This document shows, one piece after another, positions 36,301 to 43,914 of a stretch of DNA of 43,914 nt. The stretch is from contig NZ_RCBY01000040.1 of the NCBI RefSeq assembly GCF_003838195.1, positions 1 through 43,914 on the forward strand, in the 5' to 3' direction. Source of the stretch: Okeania hirsuta. GTDB taxonomy: Bacteria > Cyanobacteriota > Cyanobacteriia > Cyanobacteriales > Microcoleaceae. The position numbers and the translations under genes were made by a program. Below the pieces are notes generated by a model. The model made no database searches and was not told the DNA's origin. It worked only from the letters and a program-made list of their open reading frames with translations. Numbering within the stretch: position 1 is the first letter of the stretch; each line of letters starts with the position of its first letter.

Positions 36301-39300
36301 ACTATCATCTAACCACCTAACTACTGCCGAATTATCTTTACTAGCAGAAGCAATCATTCTACCATCAGAACTAAAGCCAACCTGGGTAATATCATCCTTA
36401 TGTTCGTCAAAAGTTTTTTCCTCTTGACTACCATCAACCCACCAAACTTTTACCGTATCATCCTTACTTCCCGTAGCAATCATTTTCTCGTCATTACTAA
36501 CACTAATATGAGTTACACCATCCTCATGTTTAAATCTATTAAACTCTTTTACTTCCTGAATTGCTGTACTTAATTCTGACAAAACTTCCAGTTTTATTTC
36601 TGGCATTGCTCCAAAGGATAACCATTTTAATTTCTTTCCTGTTTCAATAGCAGATACTAACCGATCTAATTCTTGATTTTGCTTAGAAGCAGAACTTAAA
36701 CCTAACAAATAAGTGTTAACTCCAACTAAGGTAGACATAATAGCAACTGCCCCAAATGCCAACATCATTCCCCCTAAAGTAATAGCCGCACGACGGGCAG
36801 AATTTAATTGCTTTTTCAAAGCATCATTTAACATTTTTTCTGTCTGTTTCCGCAGCTCTCTTTCCTTCTCCAACTCAGCAGATATCTGAGCTGCTTCTGA
36901 CATTTCTTTTCTGACAAAATATGCCAAATAATCGTGAACTAATTGATAATTATCTGAAGGACTTGCGGGAATTCTAAATACCAACCTAGACTTAACTAAA
37001 ACAGTTAAAATTAATTCCATCCGTTCGGGTTTTTCTGTATATTCTTCCAACTCCACCCGACTTTTCAGAGGGCGAGTATTATTCTCATCTGTGAGGAAAT
37101 ATAAAACTACTTTTGCTAACCTTTCGTTCTCCGGTCCGCAATACTTAATTACCTCCTCTAAATACCGCCCGACGAAAGCTTGTTTCGGACCCTTTTTTTG
37201 ATACTCTACTAAAGTAGTAATATTCTCATTTTGCAACTGCGACCCCACAATTTGTAACTCAATTGGTCGCACAGTATTCAAATTTCCTGCTAAATCTTTG
37301 ACTAATTCATCTATTAATTCTGGGGTTAAAGTAAAAGTAGTCTGGGATGTTATCCCTTGAATTACCGACTTAGCATTTTCGATAGAAAAATCACCAATAT
37401 AATAGATATGCTTTTTGCTGAGAATGTCATTATTAATAATATCTAAACTGACCAGACGATTACATTCTAAAAGATAGTTAATGAAATCTTCCCGCAGGGA
37501 AATAATTACATTGACAAAAGATATTTTCAAACATTCTTGGAGAAAATCATAAAATTGTAGTCGTTGATTTATATCCTTGTTATTAAAGAAAAATTCCTCA
37601 AATTGGTCGAAGATTAAAACAGTGACTTTATTCTGCTTTTCCAGCGCTCTTAAAATTGACAATAAGTCATCATTAGAAAGAGTCTTCAAAGTCCCCCTTT
37701 CTAAGGGGGATTTAGGGGGATTGTCAATGTGCCTCATATTTCTAAGGGAAGAGTCTTCAAAACACCCCTTTTCTAGGGGAGAAGTCTTCAAAGTCCCCCT
37801 TTCTAAGGGGGATTTAGGGGGATTATATTCCCTACTTTCCAATTCTGAAATAGCCTTTACCAAACTATCACCAAGATTTTGCCTCCAATCAGTATAAACT
37901 TGCTGCAAAACTGGCAAAATATCCCTAGCATCTACAGAATCTCCTTTCAAAATTGGAATTAATCCAGCTTCCACTAAAGAACTTTTACCAACTCCAGAAG
38001 AACCATACAAAATTGTGAATCTATGGTGAGAAACTTTAATCCGACTGACTAAATTCTCCACATCCGGCAACCTACCAGAAGTAGCTATTTCTTGAGTTAA
38101 TTTTTTTGATGCTTGAATCGAGGATAAATCAGGATTAGAACGATGTTTTCTTGGCTGTAATTTCCCAGCTCCAATGAAAGCTTTAATGGCAAACTGAGTC
38201 TCAATTTCTTGTTGTTCTAATTTTTGATTAAATGCCCTTAAATAATCTCCTCTATGGAAATAACAATTTCCCAATTCTTTCAAAATTAACCGATAAAGTT
38301 CGGGGTCGTAACTAGGCTTAGTTATAGTTTTTGCTGCTTCTAAAGTTGTAACTGCTGTTTCTACTTGGTCAAGGTTTTTTTGAGCTTTAGCTAAAGAAAA
38401 TAAATACCAACCTTTGTGATAGTGGAGTTCCCAATCTAATACTGGATTAGTTTTTTCAGAATCATTAGATATTTCAACAACAGCTTCTGCTAATAAAGAT
38501 AATGCTTGTTCAGCAAATTCTTGAGTTTCATGCCAAGCTTTTCGATTCGACTTAACTTCTGCTAAAAATCCATAAGTTCTTGCCATCCTAAATTTGGTTT
38601 GATGACTTTGATGAATATTTAAAGCCTTTTCAGCAACTTTTTCCAACTCATCCCAATCCAAAAGTCGATGATTAACCTCTGCCAAATAATTGATAAATCT
38701 ATCAACTAAATCGCTCCTTTGAGCAAATTCAAAACAATTTATACATTCCTGAAAATAATCTTTTGCTCGTAGACAACTATGCTGATATTCCTGACGATTT
38801 CCTTCAGCATAGTCTCGCCACCATAAGCCCAAATAAAATGACAAATATCCTTGTTTTACCAGATTATTATTTTGTTTCCACAACTCCAAACTCTGCTCAT
38901 AATGCTGCCGAGATTCCTCCAAATCATCACCTAATCTTCCCAGAGCAAATTCTAAACTTGCCTCTAATTCTGACTCTATTTTTACCCCACCATTTAATAA
39001 CTCTTGAAAAGCCGCCTTAAGTTGGATATCTGTACAACTATCAAAATCATCTTTACCCAGAAAAATATTCCCAGATTCAAAAGTTTTGTAATAAACATCT
39101 TCGCTAATTGACCGAATAAAATCAACCACATCATCTGCCGAAGCTTCAAAATCAATTGTGACTGCCCAACTATAAAAATCTGGAGCCAAACGAATCATTT
39201 CAGCTAACACATTATCCGTCACCCATAGCACCAATGGAAAGTGAAAATTATCGCTAAATTCTCCCCGAATTTGATTCGCACTAGGCAATAGTCGAGAAAT

Positions 39301-39594
39301 TTCTTTCACCGACTCTAAACCCAATACCATTAAAGCTTGAAATTGTTCATTTCCTATTTGTTTTTCAATAGTAGAATAGAGAGTAATTGCAGAAGGTTCT
39401 AAATTAAGTTGCTGAACTTTTACAGAACAGATATTAGCTAATCTTTGTATGAGATTATGTTGTAAACTCTTAAAATTACAATGAACTAAAATCAAGGAAA
39501 AATTTTTCCCTTCAGCTTCAAGAGCAAAAGCTAATTCCTGTAAAGAATTTTGATTTTTCTGTGAAAGATTTTCTAGTTTGTTTGGGTTTGTCAT
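33310..39594 (-). CDS. TPR-STAND NTPase-WD40 giant protein
   Basis: 2094 residues. Residues 1-180 form an N-terminal domain (LILVHCNFKSLQ, ALMVLGLESV, FPLVLWVTDN, LAPDFYSWA) common at the front of cyanobacterial TPR proteins and of unknown role. TPR-like repeats fill about 190-480. An AAA/STAND module follows with Walker A YGSSGVGKSS near 527-537 and Walker B VLIFDQFEEFF near 661, then a winged-helix-like part. A membrane helix is at about 933-958 (TLGGMMLAFGAVAIMSTLVG). From about 1020 to 2060 there are many WD40 repeats (HKDDITQVGFSSDGRMIAS style), then the usual tail LLNRACNWASAYL. The design suggests a membrane-tethered sensor switch, perhaps in conflict or signalling. Residues 589-638 are repeat-derived (NPPKSPLERG twice). 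Confidence 0.85.
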   Translation of the reverse strand: MTNPNKLENLSQKNQNSLQELAFALEAEGKNFSLILVHCNFKSLQHNLIQRLANICSVKVQQLNLEPSAITLYSTIEKQIGNEQFQALMVLGLESVKEISRLLPSANQIRGEFSDNFHFPLVLWVTDNVLAEMIRLAPDFYSWAVTIDFEASADDVVDFIRSISEDVYYKTFESGNIFLGKDDFDSCTDIQLKAAFQELLNGGVKIESELEASLEFALGRLGDDLEESRQHYEQSLELWKQNNNLVKQGYLSFYLGLWWRDYAEGNRQEYQHSCLRAKDYFQECINCFEFAQRSDLVDRFINYLAEVNHRLLDWDELEKVAEKALNIHQSHQTKFRMARTYGFLAEVKSNRKAWHETQEFAEQALSLLAEAVVEISNDSEKTNPVLDWELHYHKGWYLFSLAKAQKNLDQVETAVTTLEAAKTITKPSYDPELYRLILKELGNCYFHRGDYLRAFNQKLEQQEIETQFAIKAFIGAGKLQPRKHRSNPDLSSIQASKKLTQEIATSGRLPDVENLVSRIKVSHHRFTILYGSSGVGKSSLVEAGLIPILKGDSVDARDILPVLQQVYTDWRQNLGDSLVKAISELESREYNPPKSPLERGTLKTSPLEKGCFEDSSLRNMRHIDNPPKSPLERGTLKTLSNDDLLSILRALEKQNKVTVLIFDQFEEFFFNNKDINQRLQFYDFLQECLKISFVNVIISLREDFINYLLECNRLVSLDIINNDILSKKHIYYIGDFSIENAKSVIQGITSQTTFTLTPELIDELVKDLAGNLNTVRPIELQIVGSQLQNENITTLVEYQKKGPKQAFVGRYLEEVIKYCGPENERLAKVVLYFLTDENNTRPLKSRVELEEYTEKPERMELILTVLVKSRLVFRIPASPSDNYQLVHDYLAYFVRKEMSEAAQISAELEKERELRKQTEKMLNDALKKQLNSARRAAITLGGMMLAFGAVAIMSTLVGVNTYLLGLSSASKQNQELDRLVSAIETGKKLKWLSFGAMPEIKLEVLSELSTAIQEVKEFNRFKHEDGVTHISVSNDEKMIATGSKDDTVKVWWVDGSQEEKTFDEHKDDITQVGFSSDGRMIASASKDNSAVVRWLDDSRESISLPHNEEVLDVSFSSDNQFVATGCKDGKVQIWSVKDGSLVKTFDSHTAPVAHVSFSPNGKIVASADNYDNVKLWFIDEEKEVEIDNYATTDIEFIDDETIIFSSRGNDFKIYKVNGELIKRYGESLADYTHNIISNHRMFIVYVDDYNQNYAQILTRSNYHTYLRYLYTFQHGNLKNHSENISHLSFSPYDKFIISASEDDTVILWKIDNFLKIFDYHSPFFFLHRKNSFDKSLNADIVPINTSLKKIEIQQQDKNLITTIIVPHSYVFSFSRNNQNFITNSDDYSYTPKLWNTDKKEIALQKNTGYLKNIKVSPDAKTVAAINNNNIIQLWNNKGFPLKILEHNQVKKLAFSPDSQIIASVSFYGIKIWSNEGELIAELDGDYQKLQDIFFSPDSQVITVICDNQGIFLNRSGKLINSFDGHNEKIEKILLSQDKQIIATQSYNQVKLWNLNGKLIKDLGGHHQKVEKVIFSPDSQIIASIGDDNFAKIWRRNGTYAGKLEHRDQVESLDFSLDSKIIITLSYNPDREENSVINLWQSDGTLMKPYQQINDPGINNIELNPAGNIIVSTSGNIIKLWNLDGNVVSLIKGHYGEINDVKFSPDGEIIATASDDKTIKLWNEDGKEIKTLRGHKYPVQSIEFSPDGNFFASIDDDDEYSIDGEKTIIFWDKEGNLLKKDVRGDKVRFQEENNSITSITSTNDSSECETLIFWQLDGKKFNTPQESKSCDEFSKILDYSYDRQTIAWGKTEYPLKLWSLDGKLIRTFKGHSAWVNSATFNHDGTKIVSASDDKTIKIWHKDGQLLNTIKEKDIVNTASFSPDGKTILSGGDEKILKLWSLDGELINPPFEEIHTDKIIKATFSPDGKKIASVSENNNVIIWNVNTREHKEIKNSEEVKSISFSPNSDILTIEHEYGKVTLHLLNGIFVTETELYTTNSFLGEKFSPDGKAIAVQNQSGVLLLNADLDDLLNRACNWASAYLKTTENEDIKHLCD
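37682..37823. repeat. Three copies of a palindromic repeat inside the STAND gene
   Basis: gtcttcaaagtccccctttc + taagggggatttaggggga at 37682-37722 and 37784-37823 are near identical, with a shorter diverged copy at 37753-37782. They are in frame and encode NPPKSPLERG, TLKTSPLEKGC and NPPKSPLERG. The same DNA type is a common intergenic repeat of cyanobacteria, by recollection. Confidence 0.85.
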
Positions 39595-39869
39595 TTTGTT
39601 AGATTAAGTCCGCTAGCATTGATGTAATTAGATTCAGAACTTTTTCAGGTAGTATTTCATAAAAAATTGTGATACAATATATATATTGGGGGTTGCTCGC
39701 CCCTGCGCATGATTTTTTATTCAATTTAAATTATAAAATTAATCGACTAAAGCGATCGCAACGTCATCCCGTAGCAACAACAACTTTCTAAAATGGGAAC
39801 AAGCAACACCTAAGACGGGAGCAAGATGCTCCCACTGCCATGCACCGAAAATAATATTACTTCGGTTAA
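39595..39869. other. Spacer upstream of the STAND gene
   Basis: Has an end fragment of the ATATCATGTCCG MITE family (agtccgctagcattgatgta near 39608), a gcgatcgc near 39752, and a hairpin gggagcaagatgctccc near 39819. No gene. Confidence 0.5.
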
Positions 39870-40316
39870 TTAACTAGACAACAAATTAGATAAAATAAGA
39901 ACGTTAATACCAGAAAGAGCTTCTAAGCGTTTATCGTTAGTTAAAAAAGTTTCACATCCATTTAAAATTGCAGTTGCACCATGAATTGCATCTGGCAGTC
40001 TTAAATTAATCATGGTTCTTAATCGAGCTGATTCTATCAGAATTTTTCGATTTATTGGTACTACTTTAAGCAATTGCGAATTTTGGATGGCATTTTCATA
40101 AATTAAACAAACTTCAGTATTATTCTCAATTAATGGTTTTACTAAAACTTCTGCTAAAGTTAATTCGCTAGTAATTGCTTTGAGACTTCCATTATCAAAA
40201 GCCTCAAATAACTCATTTAATAAAGCTTGAAATTCAGCATATCCTTCTACTGCATAAATAAAGATATTAGTATCTAAATAAACTCGTGTTCCTGTGATTG
40301 CTTCTAAAATTCCCAT
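39870..40316 (-). CDS. PIN-domain toxin (VapC-like)
   Basis: 148 residues with the PIN ribonuclease fold: YLDTNIFIYAVEG (first Asp, residue 14), SELTLAEVLVKP (Glu near 55), RLPDAIHGATA (Asp near 109) and FLTNDKRL (last Asp near 128). All four acids are present, so it should be an active metal-dependent RNase. It overlaps the end of the 77-residue upstream gene by 13 bases, the usual vapBC coupling. Confidence 0.85.
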   Translation of the reverse strand: MGILEAITGTRVYLDTNIFIYAVEGYAEFQALLNELFEAFDNGSLKAITSELTLAEVLVKPLIENNTEVCLIYENAIQNSQLLKVVPINRKILIESARLRTMINLRLPDAIHGATAILNGCETFLTNDKRLEALSGINVLILSNLLSS

Positions 40317-40537
40317 TGACCTCGCTCTTGATTAATAAAATTATCTACTTCCTCTGGAGTCGCAAAACATCCTTTGCCACTACCGATGATACTTTTTAAA
40401 GAACTTTTTTTGTTGGATGAAGATTTATATTTCTGAATTTTATTAGCAATATAAGCAATTAATTCTAATTGTTGATCCAGATTCATTCCATCTATTTGTT
40501 TAATTACATTTTCCACAGAAACAATATTTTCGTTCAT
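40304..40537 (-). CDS. Putative antitoxin of the PIN toxin
   Basis: 77 residues. The N-terminal helix region (VENVIKQIDGMNLDQQLELI) is followed by a Lys/Ser-rich linker, then IIGSGKGCFATPEEVDNFIN, a tail like those by which VapB-type antitoxins grip PIN toxins. AAGGAAG stands about 10 bases before the ATG. Identification rests mostly on the coupling with the PIN gene. It was not matched to a known DNA-binding antitoxin fold. Confidence 0.7.
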   Translation of the reverse strand: MNENIVSVENVIKQIDGMNLDQQLELIAYIANKIQKYKSSSNKKSSLKSIIGSGKGCFATPEEVDNFINQERGQWEF

Positions 40538-40703
40538 AGTATAACTTCCTTTTTGTCTACTATTTGAGTGAGATACTTACTATTACTATAGCAGATATAA
40601 ATCTATATTTTACATACTTGGAATATGCTATAATAGTTGCCAAATTTGTTAATTGTAAACCTGGCTCAAAAGTCCCCTAATATAAAACTATATCAAAACC
40701 ATT

Positions 40704-41621
40704 ATGAAATTTATCAATCCCAAGGTCGATTACGCCTTCAAAAAAATATTTGGCTCCGAACAAAGCAAAGACATCTTAATCAGCTTTCTCAATGCCATAA
40801 TTTATGGAGGCAAAAAAGTAATTCAATCTCTAACAATTCTTAACCCTTTTAATCCCGGTCAATTAATCAATTTAAAAGACACCTATTTAGATATAAAAGC
40901 AGTTTTAGTAGATGGCTCAATTGTAGTTATTGAAATGCAAGTAGCTAGAATGGCAGGTTTCAACAAACGAGTAGCTTACAATTTGGCTAAAGCTTATGCC
41001 AATCAGTTAGAAACTGGAGAAGATTATCTGCTACTAAATCCAGCCATAGCCGTGACAATTACAGATTTTATTCTGTTTGAAAAAAAGGATGATTTTATCA
41101 ATAAGTTTGTATTTAAGGAGGAGACTAAAAATTTTGAATGTCTTGATAAACAATTACGATTAATTTTCTTAGAGTTGCCGAAATTTAAGAAAGCTTTATC
41201 TGAGTTAAATACTTTGACGGATAAATGGATTTATTTTCTGAAAGAGGCTAACAGATTGGATAGTATTCCTGAAAATTTAGGGGAAGTTTCTGAAATAGAA
41301 AAAGCTTTAAATATTGCTAATAGAATTAATATGACGGTAGAAGAATTAGATATAGTTGAGCGTCGAGCAATTGCAATGCAAGATGAAAGAGGACGGATAA
41401 CTTATGCGAAAGAACAAGGAGAAGAACAAGGAAGGTTGAATCAAACAATTGCTCTGGTTATGCGTTTACTGAAAAAACGTTTTGGAGAAATTCCAGAGAC
41501 AATAAATAATCAGATTGAAGATTTACTTTTGTCAGATTTGGAAAGTTTAACGGAGGATATTTTGGATTTTAATAGTTTGGAGGATTTAGAAAGTTGGTTG
41601 GAGGAAAATTCGCCTTCTTAA
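40704..41621 (+). CDS. Rpn-family PD-(D/E)xK nuclease / putative transposase
   Basis: 305 residues of the Rpn (recombination-promoting nuclease, PDDEXK_2) family. The N-terminus MKFINPKVDYAFKKIFGSEQ is diagnostic. The nuclease core has DTYLDIKAVLVDGSIVVIEM with D..E-x-Q in place of D..E-x-K. The C-terminal part has ERRAIAMQDERGRI and EQGEEQGRLNQTIALVMRLL, the coiled tail found in cyanobacterial members. Family members nick DNA and stimulate recombination; many are carried in high copy. No inverted repeats flank it, so it is not an autonomous IS. No clear ribosome site. Confidence 0.9.
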   Translation: MKFINPKVDYAFKKIFGSEQSKDILISFLNAIIYGGKKVIQSLTILNPFNPGQLINLKDTYLDIKAVLVDGSIVVIEMQVARMAGFNKRVAYNLAKAYANQLETGEDYLLLNPAIAVTITDFILFEKKDDFINKFVFKEETKNFECLDKQLRLIFLELPKFKKALSELNTLTDKWIYFLKEANRLDSIPENLGEVSEIEKALNIANRINMTVEELDIVERRAIAMQDERGRITYAKEQGEEQGRLNQTIALVMRLLKKRFGEIPETINNQIEDLLLSDLESLTEDILDFNSLEDLESWLEENSPS

Positions 41622-41697
41622 TTGAATAGATTATATCATGTGCCCCTTCTAGGGCAGATACCCTAGTGGATAATTACTTATAATAAAGTTTTTGTTT

Positions 41698-41956
41698 GTA
41701 GTTGGGCTTTAGCCCTTACAATACTTATATTATACCATCCATGAAAAAAGAATGTGTTCGAATAATAAGCATCATAAAAATACTTTCATCTCAAGTCTAT
41801 TTGACGAAAAATATAATTTACAACATCAAAAATGATATTAAATCTATCTATTCAGCAATTCTGTTTGCGGAGCATTCCGTAGGAAATTCTAATAAATACC
41901 CTAACTATTTGTAGCAAACATTTATCAATTTGGTATTAGGACTAAAGCCCAACTAC
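41698..41956. mobile_element. 259-bp MITE with ends GTAGTTGGGCTTTAG
   Basis: gtagttgggctttagccctt at the left and taggactaaagcccaactac at the right are inverse with about two mismatches. The 70-codon frame inside (41702-41914) starts in the terminal repeat and resembles no family; it is not counted as a gene. Confidence 0.75.
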
Positions 41957-42015
41957 GAGCCTAGTTATAACTGTTCTACCTATTTTATATAGAGCGACAT
42001 AACTGTTAGAAAAAC

Positions 42016-42488
42016 TCATAATTTTTCCATCCAATTAATACACTTTTGTAACTGTTGTTCCATGGTTTTTGTATCAGCATAATATCGATGACCATGACCA
42101 GGTAATACCCACTCAAAACTATAAGGTATAAGTTTACCCATAGATTTAATTTGTTCTGACCAAGAATACCCACAATAACGGCGAAAAGCATAAAGTTGAT
42201 TTAAACGACTAGACCAAGCTAGATGGTCGCCAGTAAATAAAAATTTTCCATATAGTAAGACTGTATGACCTTTACTGTGACCAGGTACAGGAATAATTAA
42301 TAAATCAGGACTTAGGGAAAATGGTTCTGTTCCAGTTAATTTTATTTCTACATTATTAGTAGTTGAAGAAATATCATCTACATGAAGAATGCGATCGCAG
42401 TTAAAATGTTGTCTAAATTTTTGATGGTCTGCTACATCATCTTGGTGGGTTAAATACATATATTTAATTCCTCCCATTTCTTCCAAAC
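42016..42488 (-). pseudogene. C-terminal part of a split ferredoxin-MBL protein
   Basis: An MBL-fold hydrolase half read as MKRLEEMGGIKYMYLTHQDD in the present frame. Metal-type motifs are HQDDVADH (the HxHxDH variant HxDDxxDH), PVPGHSKGHT, FTGDH and LPGHGH. Alone it lacks the first strands of the fold, which are in the piece at 42495-42956. The split is due to a 71-base tandem duplication. Removing one copy joins VKRLEEMGGIKYMYL to THQDDVADH in one frame. The half could still be translated from an internal start but is unlikely to fold. Confidence 0.8.
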
Positions 42489-42586
42489 GCTTCACTAATG
42501 GAGGTAAAAATTGGGAGGAATTAAATACATATATTTAATTCCTCCCATTTCTTCCAAACGCTTCACTAATGGAGGTAAAAATTGGG
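42450..42586. repeat. 66-bp direct duplication, 71-base period, that breaks the gene
   Basis: 42450-42515 (ttaaatacatatatttaatt to aaaattggg) recurs perfectly at 42521-42586, joined by aggaa. The 71-base increase shifts the frame by two. The perfect identity means a very recent event, slippage, or an assembly/sequencing artefact. Confidence 0.95.
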
Positions 42587-42956
42587 GTGAGTCTACTAAA
42601 ATATTCCCCTCTGGTCTGACAATAAAATAACTAGCTGCTCCAAAAGATTTTTCTGAATGATATCCACAATGATAAACATTATCTGCTACTAAAATTGGCA
42701 AGGTTTGCTGAATTTTTTTAATATCTTTTGGTGCTTCAATAGTACCGATAGAATTTGTCGGACAAGATAGTAAAGCTTGTATTGCTTCCTGTCTTTCTTT
42801 GTCGTTTTTTGGTTGATGATAAACTGCTGATTTATCTCCATTTCGATGAAAAACTGTAGGTGACATCCAGCGACAAGTATCACAGTCTATACAGGTACTA
42901 TCAACGTATATATCGCCATTAATATTTTCAGTACGTCGTAATTTAATTTTAGCCAT
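42495..42956 (-). pseudogene. N-terminal part of a split ferredoxin-MBL protein
   Basis: The first 75 residues are a single-cluster ferredoxin-like domain: CIDCDTC (Cys22, 25, 28) and SCPTNSIG with the fourth Cys near 74. Then come the opening strands of an MBL fold (GYHSEKSFGAASYFIVRPEG, NILVDSPQFLPPLVKRLEEM). The original frame continues into 42488-42016, but here it ends with the shifted IPPNFYLH. The original protein of about 290 residues fits a known cyanobacterial type in which ferredoxin and MBL parts are fused; an oxidoreductase or hydrolase with an Fe-S wire is likely. ATG at 42956, no strong ribosome site. Confidence 0.8.
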
Positions 42957-43914
42957 TTTTACCTATTCAAAAAAGCTTATTATGAATTATGATTAATTTT
43001 GTAAGCATTTAGCTATTAGCGGTCAGCGGTCAGCTTTTTATTTTTGCTTAACCTGTTAATAATAATACCATTTATCAAAAACTTTTCTACACTTTTTTAA
43101 GTAGGGGATTCATTAATGGATAATGGATAATGGATAATTGATAATTACTTCTCCCTAAAAGAAAGAGGATTGACTAAAAGGAAAAAAATTATTTTTTCCC
43201 CTTTCAAGGGGAGGCTTTAAACCTGAATTATTTAATTATTTAATTATTTTATTATTAATTCTTCGATAAGGGAGTGGGGGATTGGGGGAGAGACAAACAT
43301 CAGAATAATTAGTATTAACTTGCTAATAATTAGGAAATAAGTTATTAGACCTGTATTAATTACTTGATAACTGAAGTTTCAGCCAAGTATAACATTACTT
43401 TTTGGTATTGGTATAATCCCTCTGACAAAGATAATTATATTCTGTATGTTGGAATAACCACAAGAAAAAATTTAGGAATTAGGGAGTAGGGAACAAGGGG
43501 AAAGAACGAAAAATATTCTCACTTCAACAGCTATATAATTTTTATTATGAATTGATATTAGCTTATGGCTGATAACTGATAGTTGGGCTTGAATGCTTAC
43601 TTGATTTTAACATTTTCCGACAGGAATTCAGATGTAAGAATTTGAATGTTCCTTCAAAGTAGAGAATATAGCAGTTATCATGTTCATATATATTCATTTT
43701 TTTCTTTTTTTCTGCTCCCTGTTCCCTGTTCCCTTTTTCCTGTTCCCTGTTCCCTAAAATTCTCCAATATTTCACAAGTTAAATCATATTGCTATAAAAA
43801 TAATGGATAATTGATAATTGATAATTGATAATTACCTCTCCCTAAAAACGGATAGGATAGAATAAAAGGAAAATTAATTCATTGTTTCTCCTCATTAGGA
43901 GAGTATTTTTACCT
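42957..43914. repeat. Repeat-dominated right end
   Basis: No gene accepted. A small palindromic repeat at 43141-43223 (reverse complement of 26333-26418) and another from about 43827 to the end, both preceded by ggataat/tgataat tandem units. Heptamers ttccctg at 43727-43757 and short agcggtc duplications near 43018. A start-less frame at 43349-43489 (YNITFWYWYNPSDKDNYILY, VGITTRKN) may be a gene scrap. Confidence 0.55.

Noticed and set aside
40704-41621. Rpn gene as a complete insertion sequence
   Set aside because: No inverted ends or target duplication were found around it.
41702-41914. 70-codon frame inside the 259-bp MITE
   Set aside because: It starts in the terminal repeat and resembles no protein; too short for a transposase.
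43349-43489. Start-less frame with YILYVGITT, at first sight like a GIY-YIG nuclease
   Set aside because: Only about 46 codons, no start, and the motif order does not fit GIY-YIG; kept only as a possible scrap.

Overview
The window looks like a piece of chromosome from a filamentous, AT-rich cyanobacterium of the Trichodesmium/Okeania/Moorena kind. The evidence is the chlorophyll-binding IsiA protein, flavodoxin IsiB and cytochrome c6, many HIP1-like GCGATCGC octamers, low G+C, and low coding density with long intergenic spacers full of small palindromic repeats and 7-bp minisatellites. The species cannot be fixed from the sequence alone. No tRNA, rRNA, CRISPR array or complete insertion sequence was seen.

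Region 1 (1-5500) holds a MEKHLA-domain protein, a short-chain dehydrogenase, and a two-gene unit (unknown protein plus FAD monooxygenase) ending at a good intrinsic terminator. Then comes a repeat-rich spacer with a histidine-kinase remnant. Region 2 (5380-11540) is an iron-stress cluster: isiA, a flavodoxin-like gene scrap, isiB, an alpha/beta hydrolase, a small Cys-rich membrane protein and a Crp-family regulator. isiA has a textbook Crp/NtcA-type class II promoter (GTA-N8-TAC, 20 bp, TATAAT), with a second dyad lying over the -10.

Region 3 (11530-18500) has a nucleoside-phosphorylase-fold protein with a microsatellite inside its coding sequence, a methyltransferase, a nested cluster of MITEs with visible 8-bp target duplications, a LysM-M23 peptidase, a small membrane peptide, an MBL-fold protein and a DUF3122 protein. 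Region 4 (18500-23450) looks like a metal-homeostasis patch: petJ (cytochrome c6), a near-consensus Fur/Zur box, a broken COG0523 copy, an intact COG0523 metallochaperone-type GTPase, folE, and a petJ pseudogene. It is followed by an unusual ABC ATPase whose N-terminal region resembles an effector-associated (EAD11-like) domain, and a permease partner reduced to 26 codons.

Region 5 (23485-30670) is mostly minus strand: glycosyltransferase, HigBA toxin-antitoxin, MFS transporter, recO, a deoC homologue lacking the Schiff-base lysine, and rpsU. Region 6 (30940-41620) is accessory: three tandem Uma2-type nucleases, a 2094-residue TPR-STAND-WD40 protein with repeat-derived peptide inserted between Walker A and B, a VapBC-like pair and an Rpn-family nuclease. 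The window closes with a ferredoxin-MBL gene split by a 71-bp tandem duplication and with more repeats.

Two themes recur. One is metal and iron-stress physiology under apparent Crp- and Fur-type control. The other is repeats (MITEs and minisatellites) that enter or extend coding sequences without breaking them.
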